A stretch of DNA of 64,000 nt from Carnobacterium jeotgali MS3 (GCF_000745125.1 NZ_JQNF01000005.1:62001-126000), one strand, 5' to 3'. Shown: positions 31,969 through 42,199, numbered from the stretch's first letter. Notes: a model not told the origin generated them from the letters alone. A program made the numbers and translations.

Positions 31969-32526
31969 ATGATTTCAGTAAATGAATTTAAAACAGGTTT
32001 AACCATTGAAGTAGAAGGTGCGATTTGGCGTGTTGTCGAGTTTCAACATGTAAAACCAGGTAAAGGTGCAGCTTTTGTACGTTCAAAATTAAAAAATCTA
32101 CGCTCTGGTGCAGTACAAGAAAAAACTTTCCGTGCAGGCGAAAAAGTAGCAAAAGCTCAAATCAATAATAATAAAATGCAATATTTATATGAAAGTGCTG
32201 GTTCATATGTATTTATGGATAGCGAAACATATGAACAAATTGAAATACCAGGCGATTCTATTGTTGAAGAATTGAAATATTTGAAAGAAAATATGGAAGT
32301 TCATGTATTAATGTATGATACAGAAGTATTAGGTGTTGAATTACCAAATACAGTACAATTGCGTGTTGCTGAAACAGAACCTGGTATTCGTGGAGACACT
32401 TCTTCAGGTGGAACAAAACCAGCAATTTTAGAAACTGGAACATCCGTTAACGTTCCTTTCTTTATAAATGTAGATGATGTATTAATTGTTAATACTCAAG
32501 ACGGTTCGTACGTATCACGTGCATAA
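31969..32526 (+). CDS. efp: Translation elongation factor P
   Basis: EF-P rescues ribosomes stalled at polyproline. The 185-residue protein has the KOW-like first domain with the loop [14 protein letters not shown], whose tip residue is normally modified, followed by two OB domains. The C-terminus contains [24 protein letters not shown], typical of the family. AGGAGG precedes ATG. Confidence 0.96.
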   Translation: MISVNEFKTGLTIEVEGAIWRVVEFQHVKPGKGAAFVRSKLKNLRSGAVQEKTFRAGEKVAKAQINNNKMQYLYESAGSYVFMDSETYEQIEIPGDSIVEELKYLKENMEVHVLMYDTEVLGVELPNTVQLRVAETEPGIRGDTSSGGTKPAILETGTSVNVPFFINVDDVLIVNTQDGSYVSRA

Positions 32527-32578
32527 TCAATTAATCTCGATTTAAAAAAGAAATTAGTGAATAAAGGAGGTTTACCTA

Positions 32579-33007
32579 ATGACTGAAGAATCAACAGTTG
32601 CAATCAATGATACTAAAGGTACTCTTGGAGAAATAGAAGTAGCTCCTCAGGTAATTGAAGTAATCTCTGGTATTGCTGCAAATAAAGTAGACGGAGTCTA
32701 TTCAATGCAAGGGAAAATGACTTCTGGTGTTTCGGAATTATTTGGACGAGTTGACCATAAAAAAGGTGTTCATTTAACATCTGACGAAGAAGGCTTAAAA
32801 GTAGATATTTACTGTTACCTTGTTTATGGTGTTTCGGTTCCCAAAGTTGCTTTAGAAATTCAAGAAAAAGTAAGAGAACAATTGCTTCAAATGACAGATA
32901 TCACACTTGCTGAAGTAAATGTCCACATTGTTGGAATTGTACCAGAAAAAACAGAATTACAAGAATTGTTAGATTTGAATGAAGAAGAAGATGGTGACGA
33001 AGAGTGA
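32579..33007 (+). CDS. Asp23/Gls24 family protein, YqhY-like
   Basis: A 142-residue acidic Asp23/Gls24-family protein. The core reads IEVAPQVIEVISGIAANKVDGVYSM and LVYGVSVPKVALEIQEKVREQ. In Bacillus the equivalent yqhY sits between accC and nusB and influences envelope/acetyl-CoA metabolism. Here the order efp-yqhY-nusB is kept. It overlaps the nusB start by four bases. Confidence 0.9.
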   Translation: MTEESTVAINDTKGTLGEIEVAPQVIEVISGIAANKVDGVYSMQGKMTSGVSELFGRVDHKKGVHLTSDEEGLKVDIYCYLVYGVSVPKVALEIQEKVREQLLQMTDITLAEVNVHIVGIVPEKTELQELLDLNEEEDGDEE

Positions 33008-33447
33008 GTTTAACAAGACGTGATATTAGAGAAAAAGCGTTACAATCGCTTTTTCAGCTTTCCGTTAATGAGGATTTATCAAAAGAAGAAGCGATGCAAC
33101 ACGCTTTAATAAGTGAAAATGACTTAATTGATGAAGTTGAAACAGTTTTGGTACCAAGTTATTTAGATATGCTTGTATCAGGTGTAATGGAAAAACAAGA
33201 CGAAATAGATGAGAAAATTAAAACGCACTTAGAAAATTGGTCATTAAATAGACTTGCTAAAACGGATTTAATTATTATTCGAGTGGCAATTTTTGAAATG
33301 ATGTATGTTTCAGATGTACCGGACAGAGTTGCACTAAATGAAGCTCTCGAAATTACTAAAAAGTATAGTGATGAAAAATCCAGAAAATTTGTTAACGGTG
33401 TTTTAGCAAATATAGTAAATGAAAACAGTGAAAATGAAGCTGAATAA
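33004..33447 (+). CDS. nusB: Transcription antitermination factor NusB
   Basis: A 147-residue all-helical NusB, which joins NusE/S10 on boxA RNA of rRNA operons. It starts TRRDIREKALQSLFQL and contains LNRLAKTDLIIIRVAIFEMMY and VALNEALEITKKYSDEKSRKFVNGVL, both family hallmarks. GTG start in overlap with the previous gene. The stop codon is inside a terminator stem. Confidence 0.96.
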   Translation: MSLTRRDIREKALQSLFQLSVNEDLSKEEAMQHALISENDLIDEVETVLVPSYLDMLVSGVMEKQDEIDEKIKTHLENWSLNRLAKTDLIIIRVAIFEMMYVSDVPDRVALNEALEITKKYSDEKSRKFVNGVLANIVNENSENEAE

Positions 33448-33469
33448 GCTTTGTTTTCACTGTTTTTTT
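33424..33469 (+). terminator. Terminator overlapping the end of nusB
   Basis: Perfect 11-bp stem (33424-33434 with 33454-33464) enclosing an inner AGCT pairing, then T7. The left arm is coding sequence of the last nusB codons. Confidence 0.75.
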
Positions 33470-33597
33470 ATGGATAGGCTATCTTTTTAGAAACTCTTAT
33501 AATGCAGATTTGAGGGTATATCTGATCTAATTCTTATGATAAGATAGATATGATAAAAACAAGTCACTTCAGTTCGGATGAAAAGGATGGGATTTTT

Positions 33598-34461
33598 ATG
33601 AGTGCAACAATTATGAGCGGCAAGCTTTTAGCCGATGAAATGACAGTCGAGATGCAGAATAACGTCAATAAACTTAAAGAAAAAGGGATTACTCCTGGTT
33701 TAGTTGTATTATTAGTTGGCGAAGATCCTGCAAGTCAAACGTATGTTAAAAATAAAGAAAAACGTGCACTAGCTTTAGGCTTTCACTCGCTTATAAAACG
33801 CTATCCCGCAGATATAACAGAAAAACAATTACTGAATGAGGTCAAACAGTATAATGAAGATCCATTGTTTCATGGGATATTGGTTCAATTGCCTTTACCA
33901 AAGCACATCGATTCAGATAAAATAGTAAATGCGATTGATTCTGAAAAAGATGTGGATGGTTTTCATCCTGTAAATATGGGGAAATTGTTTATAGGTAAAC
34001 CGGATAAAATACCATGCACGCCTTATGGTATTATGAAAATGCTTGAACGTTACGAAGTAGAAATTGAAGGGAAAACAGCAGTAGTTATAGGGCGTAGCAA
34101 TATTGTTGGAAAACCGATAGCTCAGCTGTTAATGATGAAAAATGCAACTGTTACCATGGCACATTCTAGAACAAAAGATTTGGCGGCGGTAGCTCGTACG
34201 GCTGATATTTTAGTTGTAGCAATTGGCAAAGGACACTTTGTTACTAAAGAATTTATTAAACCAGGAGCTGCAGTCATTGATGTAGGAATGAATCGTGATG
34301 AAAATGGCAAATTGATTGGCGATGTAAAAAGTGATGAGGTAGCTGAAGTAGCGGGTTATTTAACCCCCGTTCCTAAAGGTGTCGGTCCAATGACGATTAC
34401 AATGTTGCTTTATCAAACGATTGAAAGTGCGAATAAACTAGCCGCATTATCAGAAGACTAA
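33598..34461 (+). CDS. folD: Methylenetetrahydrofolate dehydrogenase/cyclohydrolase
   Basis: Bifunctional folate enzyme interconverting 5,10-methylene- and 10-formyl-THF with NADP. A 287-residue protein with the substrate motif [16 protein letters not shown] (catalytic Tyr-Lys), [11 protein letters not shown] and the dinucleotide motif [14 protein letters not shown], ending [17 protein letters not shown] 33598 follows GGATGGGA; an upstream in-frame start at 33550 is unlikely. Confidence 0.95.
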   Translation: MSATIMSGKLLADEMTVEMQNNVNKLKEKGITPGLVVLLVGEDPASQTYVKNKEKRALALGFHSLIKRYPADITEKQLLNEVKQYNEDPLFHGILVQLPLPKHIDSDKIVNAIDSEKDVDGFHPVNMGKLFIGKPDKIPCTPYGIMKMLERYEVEIEGKTAVVIGRSNIVGKPIAQLLMMKNATVTMAHSRTKDLAAVARTADILVVAIGKGHFVTKEFIKPGAAVIDVGMNRDENGKLIGDVKSDEVAEVAGYLTPVPKGVGPMTITMLLYQTIESANKLAALSED

Positions 34462-34536
34462 TTATAAAGTAGTGTCATCTTTACCTAAAAAGGATAACGC
34501 TTTTTAATAGGCAATGCTGCTAAGGGAGTGAATAAA

Positions 34537-35877
34537 TTGTCAAATGATTACTTAACGGTTACCGCATTGACTAGATATATTAAACGGAAATTTGAACGGG
34601 ATCCTTATTTAGATAGAATCTATTTGACAGGAGAAATTTCGAATTTTAGAAATAGACCAAATGCACATCAGTACTTTAGTTTAAAAGATGATCATGCGAA
34701 AATTTCTGCTATTATGTTTAAGCCCGCTTTTCAAAAATTAAAGTTCACTCCCGAAGAGGGAATGAAAGTATTGGTTATTGGGCGAATAACGTTATATGAA
34801 GCAAGCGGAAATTATCAAATAACGATTGAACATATGGAGCCCGATGGTGTTGGAGCACTCTACCAAGCTTTAGAAGAGATGAAGAAAAAATTAAGGCATG
34901 AAGGACTTTTTGATGCTCCAAAACAATTAATTCCTACTTTTCCTAAAAGAATCGCAGTTATAACGAGTCCAAGCGGCGCTGTTGTTAGAGATATTATGAC
35001 TACGATAAAAAGACGTTTTCCAATTGTGCAACTGGTGATCTATCCGACCCTTGTCCAAGGAACTAAAGCAGCGGAGGCAATTGTATCAAGTATTCGTATG
35101 GTAGAAGAAAGAGGTGATTTTGATACCATGATCATTGCGCGTGGTGGAGGTTCGATTGAAGATCTATGGCCTTTTAATGAAGAAATAGTTGCACGTGCAA
35201 TCTTTGAAGCTCAAACACCAATCATTTCTTCTGTAGGGCATGAAACCGATACGACTATTGCCGATTTAGTGGCAGACGTACGAGCAGCAACTCCAACAGC
35301 AGCGGCAGAACTTTCCGTTCCATTATTGTCTGATGAATTGATTAAAATTGATCAATTGAAATTGAGACTAGTTCAAAGTTATGCGCGAAAAGTAGAAAAC
35401 CTAAATCAACGTTTGGCTGGTCATTTGAGTTCTTATATATTCAATCAGCCGCAACGATTGTATGAAGGATATGCTCAAAAATTAGATTTATTAACTGAAC
35501 GATTGATTCGATCTATGGAAGAAAAAAATCAGCAATTAAAAAACGATCTTAACGTACACACGCTACAGTTAAATGCACAAAATCCAGCGCAATTGGTGAA
35601 ACAAAAGTATAGTGATTTAACTGTAATGGACCGACAGTTGACTACCCAAATGGAATGGTACATGGAGAATCAAACTAAGCGATTCCATTATGCTGTTCAA
35701 TCACTGGATTATTTAAGCCCGTTAAAAATCCTAAATCGAGGATATAGTTACGCAACGAAAGATGGGAAAGTTATCAAAGACAGTAAGCAAGTTGACGTAG
35801 ATGATAAGATACACATTCATTTGCACAAAGGAAACTTTGAAGCAAAAGTGATAAAGAAAGAAGAGGAATCGAAATGA
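34537..35877 (+). CDS. xseA: Exodeoxyribonuclease VII large subunit
   Basis: A 446-residue subunit of the single-strand exonuclease. OB-fold N-terminus ([23 protein letters not shown]), catalytic core with [12 protein letters not shown] and [31 protein letters not shown], and a C-terminal coiled coil. TTG 34537 is chosen because GGGAG lies nine bases upstream. GTG 34528 overlaps that site. Overlaps xseB by four bases. Confidence 0.94.
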   Translation: MSNDYLTVTALTRYIKRKFERDPYLDRIYLTGEISNFRNRPNAHQYFSLKDDHAKISAIMFKPAFQKLKFTPEEGMKVLVIGRITLYEASGNYQITIEHMEPDGVGALYQALEEMKKKLRHEGLFDAPKQLIPTFPKRIAVITSPSGAVVRDIMTTIKRRFPIVQLVIYPTLVQGTKAAEAIVSSIRMVEERGDFDTMIIARGGGSIEDLWPFNEEIVARAIFEAQTPIISSVGHETDTTIADLVADVRAATPTAAAELSVPLLSDELIKIDQLKLRLVQSYARKVENLNQRLAGHLSSYIFNQPQRLYEGYAQKLDLLTERLIRSMEEKNQQLKNDLNVHTLQLNAQNPAQLVKQKYSDLTVMDRQLTTQMEWYMENQTKRFHYAVQSLDYLSPLKILNRGYSYATKDGKVIKDSKQVDVDDKIHIHLHKGNFEAKVIKKEEESK

Positions 35878-36110
35878 GTACAGCTAAAAAAATGAAGTTT
35901 GAAGAAGCTATGCAACAGTTAGAAGAAATTGTGACAAATTTAGAACGTGGTGATGTTCCCTTGGAAGAAGCATTAGATCAATTTCAAAAAGGAGTAAGTC
36001 TAAGCAAGTTTTGTAAAGAAACCTTACAAAATGCAGAACAAACCTTAACTAAAATTGTAGATGAAAATGGGAAAGAAAAATTATTTGAAGAAACTAGTGA
36101 GAATGAATAA
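35874..36110 (+). CDS. xseB: Exodeoxyribonuclease VII small subunit
   Basis: A 78-residue partner of XseA with the signature [32 protein letters not shown], forming a helical hairpin that binds the large subunit. The ATG overlaps the xseA TGA. A GAGGAA site lies within the xseA end. Confidence 0.95.
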   Translation: MSTAKKMKFEEAMQQLEEIVTNLERGDVPLEEALDQFQKGVSLSKFCKETLQNAEQTLTKIVDENGKEKLFEETSENE

Positions 36111-36125
36111 GAAAGAAGGGCAATA

Positions 36126-37025
36126 ATGAATCTAAAATCATTCAAAGAAAATGTAATTCCATCTTTTGAAAAAGAGATGTTGGACTATATAGGGAAAGAG
36201 TTAACAAAAAAAGAAAAATTGCATGAAGCGATGTCTTATTCTATAGCGGCTGGCGGAAAAAGAATCAGACCTTTACTTCTTTTAGCAACGATTCAATCAT
36301 TGGGTGGCGATATAAAAAAAGGCTATGCTGCTAGTGCTGCGTTAGAATTTATTCATACGTATTCTTTGATCCATGATGATTTGCCGGCTATGGATGATGA
36401 TGATTTACGCAGAGGAAAACCAACAAGTCATATAGTATATGGTGAAGATATCGCGATTTTAGCAGGAGATGCGCTACTGACACAGGCGTTTGAAATAATT
36501 GCGGATTCAGATGAGTCATCAGAAAAAAAGGTTAAATTAATAAGTGCATTGGCGAAATCAGCGGGTCCAAAAGGGATGATTTTAGGCCAGATGGCTGATA
36601 TTCAAGGTGAGAAAAAAAGTTTGAATTTGGAAGAACTGCAATTTATCCATCGAAATAAAACGGGCGAATTATTAAAGTTCCCCATTTACGCAGCTTGTGT
36701 AATTGCTGATGCGACGACAGAAATAGAAGAGCAATTGATGGGATATGCTGAACATATCGGATTAGCTTACCAAATCCGCGATGATATTTTAGATGTCATT
36801 GGTGATGTAGCAGAAATAGGCAAAAACACTGGAATGGATGAAGCTCATAATAAAAGCACGTATCCTGGTTTGTTGACACTTGAAGGGGCTAAAAAAGCTT
36901 TGGCTAAAGAGCTAACAGCAGCAAAAACAAATTTAAATACGGTTGAAAAAATCAGTCAGAATTCAGTTAATCCAATTCAAATTAATTTATTAACAGAAAT
37001 GATTGATTTGTTGGTGATTGGTTAA
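36126..37025 (+). CDS. ispA: Polyprenyl (farnesyl) diphosphate synthase
   Basis: A 299-residue trans-prenyltransferase making farnesyl diphosphate for undecaprenol and menaquinone synthesis. First Asp-rich motif in LIHDDLPAMDDDDLRRGKP and second in YQIRDDILDVIGD, with the GGKRIRP entry and GQMADI helix. Follows xseB closely in the same operon. Confidence 0.94.
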   Translation: MNLKSFKENVIPSFEKEMLDYIGKELTKKEKLHEAMSYSIAAGGKRIRPLLLLATIQSLGGDIKKGYAASAALEFIHTYSLIHDDLPAMDDDDLRRGKPTSHIVYGEDIAILAGDALLTQAFEIIADSDESSEKKVKLISALAKSAGPKGMILGQMADIQGEKKSLNLEELQFIHRNKTGELLKFPIYAACVIADATTEIEEQLMGYAEHIGLAYQIRDDILDVIGDVAEIGKNTGMDEAHNKSTYPGLLTLEGAKKALAKELTAAKTNLNTVEKISQNSVNPIQINLLTEMIDLLVIG

Positions 37026-37043
37026 AAAGATAGGAGCCCTTAC

Positions 37044-37871
37044 ATGAAAAAAGAACGAGTAGATATTCTCTTAGTCGAACAAGGCTTGGTAGAGTCTATC
37101 GAAAAAGCAAAAAGTGCAGTTATGGCTGGTCAAGTATACACATCAAAAGAAGAACGAATCGATACTGTTGGGGAAAAATTATCTAGTGATACTCAGCTTC
37201 ACTTAAAAGGGAAACATTCACGGTACGTGAGTCGTGGTGGTTTTAAATTAGAAAAAGCCATGAAAGTGTTCAATGTTTCTATCACAGACAAAGTCATGCT
37301 AGATATCGGCTCTTCTACTGGAGGATTTACAGATGCAGCTTTGCAACATGGGGCTAAATTGAGTTATGCTTTAGATGTAGGGACGAACCAATTAGCATGG
37401 AAACTTCGTCAAGATTCGCGGGTAGTTGTCATGGAACAAACCAATTTTAGGTATTGTAAACCAGAAGATTTTTCAAAAGGCAGACCGAATTTATCTTCAA
37501 TTGATGTTTCGTTTATCTCTTTACGCCTGATTTTACCAGTTTTAAAAAACATTATTGCTTCTGGTGGAGACGTATTGGCTTTAATAAAACCTCAATTTGA
37601 AGCTCACCGTGAAGATGTAGGTGAAAAAGGGATCGTAAGTGACCAGCGAGTTCATGAACAAGTTTTGACAGACATGCTTTCATTTGCAATAAGTATTGGG
37701 TATGATGTATTGAATTTGACGTTCTCACCGATTACTGGTGGAGAAGGAAATATTGAATTTTTAGCTCATTTAAAATGGAATGATAAAATACAAGGTGAAG
37801 TAGCAGAGACTGTGGATATTGAATCAGTTTTAACAGAAGCTTATACCACATTAAAAAAAGAAAAGAAATAA
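37044..37871 (+). CDS. tlyA: TlyA/YqxC family RNA 2'-O-methyltransferase
   Basis: A 275-residue protein with an N-terminal S4 RNA-binding domain (MKKERVDILLVEQGLVESIEK...) and an FtsJ-type methyltransferase core with DIGSSTGGFTDAALQHGA. TlyA methylates rRNA in mycobacteria; the low-GC homologues are less studied and historically called hemolysin A. The neighbourhood ispA-tlyA-argR-recN is conserved in Firmicutes. Confidence 0.9.
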   Translation: MKKERVDILLVEQGLVESIEKAKSAVMAGQVYTSKEERIDTVGEKLSSDTQLHLKGKHSRYVSRGGFKLEKAMKVFNVSITDKVMLDIGSSTGGFTDAALQHGAKLSYALDVGTNQLAWKLRQDSRVVVMEQTNFRYCKPEDFSKGRPNLSSIDVSFISLRLILPVLKNIIASGGDVLALIKPQFEAHREDVGEKGIVSDQRVHEQVLTDMLSFAISIGYDVLNLTFSPITGGEGNIEFLAHLKWNDKIQGEVAETVDIESVLTEAYTTLKKEKK

Positions 37872-37874
37872 AAT

Positions 37875-37914
37875 AACGAATGTGCTGATTTAACTTAGCA
37901 CATTCGTATTTTAT
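37875..37914 (+). terminator. Terminator after tlyA
   Basis: An 11-bp perfect stem (ACGAATGTGCT with its complement) around a 10-base loop, followed by an A/T tract with T-rich end. It separates the folD-tlyA unit from argR. Confidence 0.7.
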
Positions 37915-38031
37915 TTCAACTATTTAAAGCATTCAGTCTAATTTATTTTGTTTTTTCTTTTCTAACTGAAATAAATACGCTATGATAAGAGTATTAAAGG
38001 ATAATAGTGGTTATGAAAATGAGGTGGAAAC

Positions 38032-38481
38032 ATGAAAAAAAGAGAACGTCACCATTTGTTACAAGAGTTGATTAAAGAAAATGTTATTGAAAAACAAGAA
38101 GAATTTGTGCGTATATTAGAAGAACGAGGTATAGAAGTCACACAAGCAACTATTTCGCGTGATATTAAAGAATTGCAATTAGTAAAAGTTCCTTCACAAA
38201 CAGGAGGATACCAATATAGTTTGCCGCCGGACATTCAATATGATACATCAAAAAAATTGGAGCGTTTATTTAAAGATGCTTTTGTTTCAATGGATACGCA
38301 AGACTGTTTTCTACTCATTCGAACTATCCCTGGAAATGCATTTGCTCTAGGCAGTTTAATTGACTCTTCAAATTTCGAAAGTGTCTTTGGAGCAATTTCA
38401 GGAGATGATACAGTACTAATTATTTGTCGATCACACGAAGAAACATTACAATTAAAAAATCATTTTATACAGTTAATCTAA
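38032..38481 (+). CDS. argR: Arginine repressor ArgR/AhrC
   Basis: A 149-residue arginine-responsive hexameric repressor. The N-terminal winged helix contains VTQATISRDIKELQLVKVP, and the C-terminal arginine-binding/oligomerisation domain has GNAFALGSLIDSSNF and GDDTVLIICRS. GAGGTGG gives the start; the gene sits before recN as in Bacillus. Confidence 0.95.
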   Translation: MKKRERHHLLQELIKENVIEKQEEFVRILEERGIEVTQATISRDIKELQLVKVPSQTGGYQYSLPPDIQYDTSKKLERLFKDAFVSMDTQDCFLLIRTIPGNAFALGSLIDSSNFESVFGAISGDDTVLIICRSHEETLQLKNHFIQLI

Positions 38482-38514
38482 CTTTTAAGAAAGAAGTATT
38501 GGAGGCGGAAAACA

Positions 38515-40233
38515 GTGCTTCAGGAATTAACGATCAAAGATTTTGCAATCATACAAAATTTAAATCTTAGTTTTAATCAGGGTATGACTGTTTTAACCGG
38601 AGAAACAGGAGCAGGAAAATCAATCATTATTGATGCTGTTGGATTACTTGCGGGTGGAAGAGGATCTAGCGAATTTATTCGTCATGGTGCGACTAAATGT
38701 GTATTAGAAGCTTTGTTTTCACTGGAAGGAAATTCGCTTACTTATGAATTGTTAAAAGCATATGATATCGATAGTGATGAAGAGACTGTTATTATTCAAC
38801 GAGATATTCATCGCAGTGGAAAAAATGTTTGCCGCATCAATGGTCGCTTAGTAACGATAGCAACATTGCGTTTAATAGGTGAATCTATCATCGATATTCA
38901 TGGGCAAAATGAGCACCAAGAATTGATGAATCCCGATCGCCATTTAAATATGTTAGATCATTTTGGTGATAAAGAATTGATTGTATTAAAAAATAATTTT
39001 AAAGAAACGTATACTCAGTATAAAAAAGTGGAAAAAGCCTTTCATAAATGGCAAAATGGCGAACAACAATTAGCACAGCGTTTGGATATGTTACAGTACC
39101 AAACAAATGAAATCGAAATGGCAGAACTTCTTGATGGAGAAGAAGAAGAATTACTAGAAGAAAAAAATCTTTTAGCCAATTACCAAAAAATCATGTCTGC
39201 TTTATCGTTGAGTTATGATGCGCTACAAGGAGATGAAGTCAATGGCATTGATTTAGTTGGAAATGCGATGACAGATATGAGCTCTCTAGAAGAGATAGAT
39301 GAAAAATACAAAACGTTGTCAGAGGCCATTTCAAGTAGTTATTTTCAGCTTCAAGAAGCAGCTAGTGATATTTTAAGAGAAATAGATCAAATGGCTTACG
39401 ATGAGGACCGACTAAATGAAATTGAAAAAAGGTTGGAAATTATTAAACAATTAAAACGTAAATACGGCGATTCAATTGTGGAAATTAAGGCTTATTATGA
39501 AAAAATTACAGCTGAACTAGATCAAATAATGAATCGAGAAAATCATTTAACGAATATGACTAAAGAATTAGCTGTTTTATCTAAAGAACTGGTAAAACAA
39601 GGCAAACAACTTTCTGAAAAACGGAGAGGAGTAGCCAAGGATATTGAACGGTCTATTCATGAGCAATTACAAGAACTTTATATGGAAAAAGTAGTCTTTG
39701 AAGTTCAATTCTTTAAACCTGTTTATGAATTTTTAAGTGAAGAAGCACATGAATCAGGTTTTGATGTCGTGGAGTTTTATATTGCTACAAATATGGGGGA
39801 GCCGTTAAAGCCCTTAGCTAAAGTAGCTTCAGGTGGAGAATTGTCTCGTATGATGTTAGCTATGAAGACCATCTTCTCTAAATCTCAAGGAATCACGAGT
39901 ATAATATTTGATGAGGTAGATACAGGTGTCAGTGGGCGAGTTGCACAGGCTATTGCAAATAAAATCTATTTAGTAGCTGTTCACTCGCAAGTTTTATGTA
40001 TCACTCATTTGCCTCAAGTCGCAGCGATGGCAGATAATCATTTGTATATTTCTAAAAGTGTTGAAAACGATCGAACAAAAACGCATGTAACTGCTTTGGA
40101 ATCTGCAGAAAAGATAGATGAAATTGCACGTATGCTAGCTGGAACTGAGATCACAAAACTAACTTTAGAACATGCAAAAGAATTAACAGTGTTAGCTAAG
40201 ACAGAAAGACAAAAGCAGAAACAAATGAGTTGA
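38515..40233 (+). CDS. recN: DNA repair protein RecN
   Basis: A 572-residue SMC-like ATPase acting at double-strand breaks. Walker A GETGAGKSIIIDA near residue 30, coiled-coil arms in the middle, ABC signature VASGGELSRMMLAMK and Walker B SIIFDEVDTGVSG near the end. GTG start after GGAGGCGG. No LexA-type box is evident upstream. Confidence 0.96.
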   Translation: MLQELTIKDFAIIQNLNLSFNQGMTVLTGETGAGKSIIIDAVGLLAGGRGSSEFIRHGATKCVLEALFSLEGNSLTYELLKAYDIDSDEETVIIQRDIHRSGKNVCRINGRLVTIATLRLIGESIIDIHGQNEHQELMNPDRHLNMLDHFGDKELIVLKNNFKETYTQYKKVEKAFHKWQNGEQQLAQRLDMLQYQTNEIEMAELLDGEEEELLEEKNLLANYQKIMSALSLSYDALQGDEVNGIDLVGNAMTDMSSLEEIDEKYKTLSEAISSSYFQLQEAASDILREIDQMAYDEDRLNEIEKRLEIIKQLKRKYGDSIVEIKAYYEKITAELDQIMNRENHLTNMTKELAVLSKELVKQGKQLSEKRRGVAKDIERSIHEQLQELYMEKVVFEVQFFKPVYEFLSEEAHESGFDVVEFYIATNMGEPLKPLAKVASGGELSRMMLAMKTIFSKSQGITSIIFDEVDTGVSGRVAQAIANKIYLVAVHSQVLCITHLPQVAAMADNHLYISKSVENDRTKTHVTALESAEKIDEIARMLAGTEITKLTLEHAKELTVLAKTERQKQKQMS

Positions 40234-40234
40234 A

Positions 40235-40292
40235 AAAAGAGTCCGCAATCGATTAGACCTCTAGTCTAATCAATTGCGGGCTCTTTTTTTTT
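40235..40292. terminator. Bidirectional terminator between recN and msrA
   Basis: A stem of more than 20 bp with few mismatches (GAGTCCGCAATCGATTAGAC with its near complement), 5-base loop, A-run on the left and T9 on the right. It serves both convergent genes. Confidence 0.85.
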
Positions 40293-40313
40293 GAGAACCA
40301 TTCATCATTCATT

Positions 40314-40964
40314 TTACCAACGAATAGTCTGAAGTAAGTCCATTAAACTATTTTTTTCATTTTCAGTTAGTCCCCAAAAGGCTAATTCGTTTTTGATATC
40401 TGCTAATAGACCGTACTCTCGAACAAAACCATTTAGACGTGCCGCGATAGTAGAATCAACGTAGTCAGAATAGGTTGGAAAGAGACTAGTGATAGCTTCA
40501 AGTGCTTTAGGATAGCGTTTCAAAAAATATTTTTGATGACGATCTTCGGCTCGATAAAAGGTAGTATAAGGTTGGATTTCTGTTTGTATATCCTTATGGT
40601 TAGTATTTTCCCAATCTTTTTTGACTTGTTGGAGTGTCTGGTGTTGTTCAACATTATGATAAAATAAAAGAGAGAGATACTGACGACCTTTATAGTTGCG
40701 ATCTTTAGCAGCATCATGATTATTCCAAAATAGAGTCAAAATTTCTGAGTAAGAAATAACTTCAGGATCAAAATCAATTTCTACAGTTTCAGTATGGTCT
40801 CCTAATAATGTATAGGTAGGGTTTGGTGTGGTTCCACCAGCGTAACCAACACGTGTTCGGATGACTCCTGGTAGATGACCAAAGCGACTGTCTGGTCCCC
40901 AAAAACAACCCATACTAAAAGTAGCAGTTTGAATGTTATGTGATCGTCTGTTGAAATTAGTCAT
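40314..40964 (-). CDS. msrA: Peptide methionine sulfoxide reductase MsrA
   Basis: The catalytic motif GCFWG is near residue 20 and the fold signature VGYAGGTTPNPTY follows. The protein has 216 residues, longer than a minimal MsrA, with a C-terminal helical extension. It contains only one cysteine, so recycling must use an external thiol partner rather than an internal disulfide relay. The residue after GCFWG-x is Asp where many MsrA have Glu. GGAGGTT precedes ATG 40964. Convergent with recN. Confidence 0.9.
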   Translation of the reverse strand: MTNFNRRSHNIQTATFSMGCFWGPDSRFGHLPGVIRTRVGYAGGTTPNPTYTLLGDHTETVEIDFDPEVISYSEILTLFWNNHDAAKDRNYKGRQYLSLLFYHNVEQHQTLQQVKKDWENTNHKDIQTEIQPYTTFYRAEDRHQKYFLKRYPKALEAITSLFPTYSDYVDSTIAARLNGFVREYGLLADIKNELAFWGLTENEKNSLMDLLQTIRW

Positions 40965-40994
40965 AGATTGAACCTCCAAATGTAAAAATAAAAA

Positions 40995-41033
40995 ACCATA
41001 TGAACCAATTTTACTAAAATTGGTTCATATGGT
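40995..41033 (-). terminator. 39-bp perfect palindrome, terminator of DUF4044 gene
   Basis: Two 19-bp arms (40995-41013, 41015-41033) are perfect complements around a single base. Read leftward it is followed by a T-rich run. It ends the small gene at 41039 and lies upstream of msrA. Confidence 0.85.
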
Positions 41034-41038
41034 GAACT

Positions 41039-41170
41039 TTAATTCATCGTAATGAGTGTATAGAGAGCTGTTACAAAGCCTGAACCTAGTATAGCAATAA
41101 GCATGACCCAGACAAATACTTTTGTAAACCGTTGAGTTTTAGAAACTTTTTTTTTATCTTTTGTAGCCAC
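41039..41170 (-). CDS. DUF4044 family small membrane protein, 43 aa
   Basis: GTG 41170 follows a GGGGGTCAC region. The product has a Lys-rich start (MATKDKKKVSKTQRFTKVF) and one hydrophobic helix VWVMLIAILGSGFVTALYTL, the pattern of DUF4044 proteins in Lactobacillales. The function is unknown. It lies between corA and msrA on the minus strand and ends next to the palindrome terminator. Confidence 0.8.
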   Translation of the reverse strand: MATKDKKKVSKTQRFTKVFVWVMLIAILGSGFVTALYTLITMN

Positions 41171-41242
41171 TATGTGACCCCCACTTTCAAACGTATATTT
41201 ATTATAGTTTACAACAAATAATAGGAAGGAAGCAAGAGTGTA

Positions 41243-42199
41243 TCAAAAATAATCTTTTTTTCTTAATATCCAAACAGTAAGGATACAAATAACGATAATA
41301 ATTAAATTAAGTATCCAAAAAGCACCAGGTGTGTTCTCGAATGGTAAAGAAACATTCATCCCCCAGATTGCTCCAATAATATTTGGTATTGTTAAAACGA
41401 TTGTAATTGAAGTTAGAACTTTCATAATGTTATTTAAGTTGTTTGAGATAACAGAAGAAAAAATGGCACTAATTTGTTCTAACATTCGATTAGATTGACG
41501 TATCATAGCTTCTGCTTGTTGGTTTTCAACAACTACATCATGCAAAAATGAAAGACTTTTTTTATTTTGATTGAAACGCTCAATATTTTTGAGATGTTTA
41601 AAGATGGGATGATTGCTATCGATCGCAGAATCAAAATAAACTAAACTTTTTTGTAGAGCCATTAAAGAAAAAAGCTGACGATTATTGGTTGTTTTTGTTA
41701 AATTATCTTCCAATCTTTCAATTTTAGAATTGATTTCTTTTAAATAGAAAATGTAATCTGAAGAAATATGCCAAGCAATATCTAGTAAAAAACGTTCTTG
41801 GTCAGAACTATCACTTGGGTAGTTCGGTTTATTTGTAATCATATTTGAAATGAAATCGGGTGTTTGGACAGTAGCTGTAATAATTGTGTGTGCTGTTAAG
41901 ATTACGGCTAAAGGTCTAGTAACGTATTCACTGTCGCTTAGTCCGTTAGTCACTTTTAAAGGGTAAAGAAACATAGCTAATGAAGAACTTTCCCTTTCTT
42001 CCATTTCTAAATTTTCGTATCTTGACACTTCATCTGGATCTAGCACACCTGTAAGGTAATCTCTTGGAAAACCAAAATGATGAACAACTTTGTCAATTTC
42101 ATCATCTGTTGGATCAGAAAGGTGTAGCCATTCTGCATGAGTAAAATCAATGTCATGAGTAATTTTACCTTGGTTTGTAGTGTAATAGGACTGAATCAT
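41243..42199 (-). CDS. corA: CorA family magnesium/cobalt transporter
   Basis: A 318-residue divalent cation channel. Large N-terminal cytoplasmic domain, long helix, then two C-terminal transmembrane segments with the selectivity motif GMN (WGMNVSLPFEN) between them and a basic end (LRKKDYF). ATG 42199. Divergent from gnd. Confidence 0.92.
   Translation of the reverse strand: MIQSYYTTNQGKITHDIDFTHAEWLHLSDPTDDEIDKVVHHFGFPRDYLTGVLDPDEVSRYENLEMEERESSSLAMFLYPLKVTNGLSDSEYVTRPLAVILTAHTIITATVQTPDFISNMITNKPNYPSDSSDQERFLLDIAWHISSDYIFYLKEINSKIERLEDNLTKTTNNRQLFSLMALQKSLVYFDSAIDSNHPIFKHLKNIERFNQNKKSLSFLHDVVVENQQAEAMIRQSNRMLEQISAIFSSVISNNLNNIMKVLTSITIVLTIPNIIGAIWGMNVSLPFENTPGAFWILNLIIIVICILTVWILRKKDYF

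Noticed and set aside
37921-38031. ARG box upstream of argR
   Set aside because: No convincing pair of ARG half-sites was visible.
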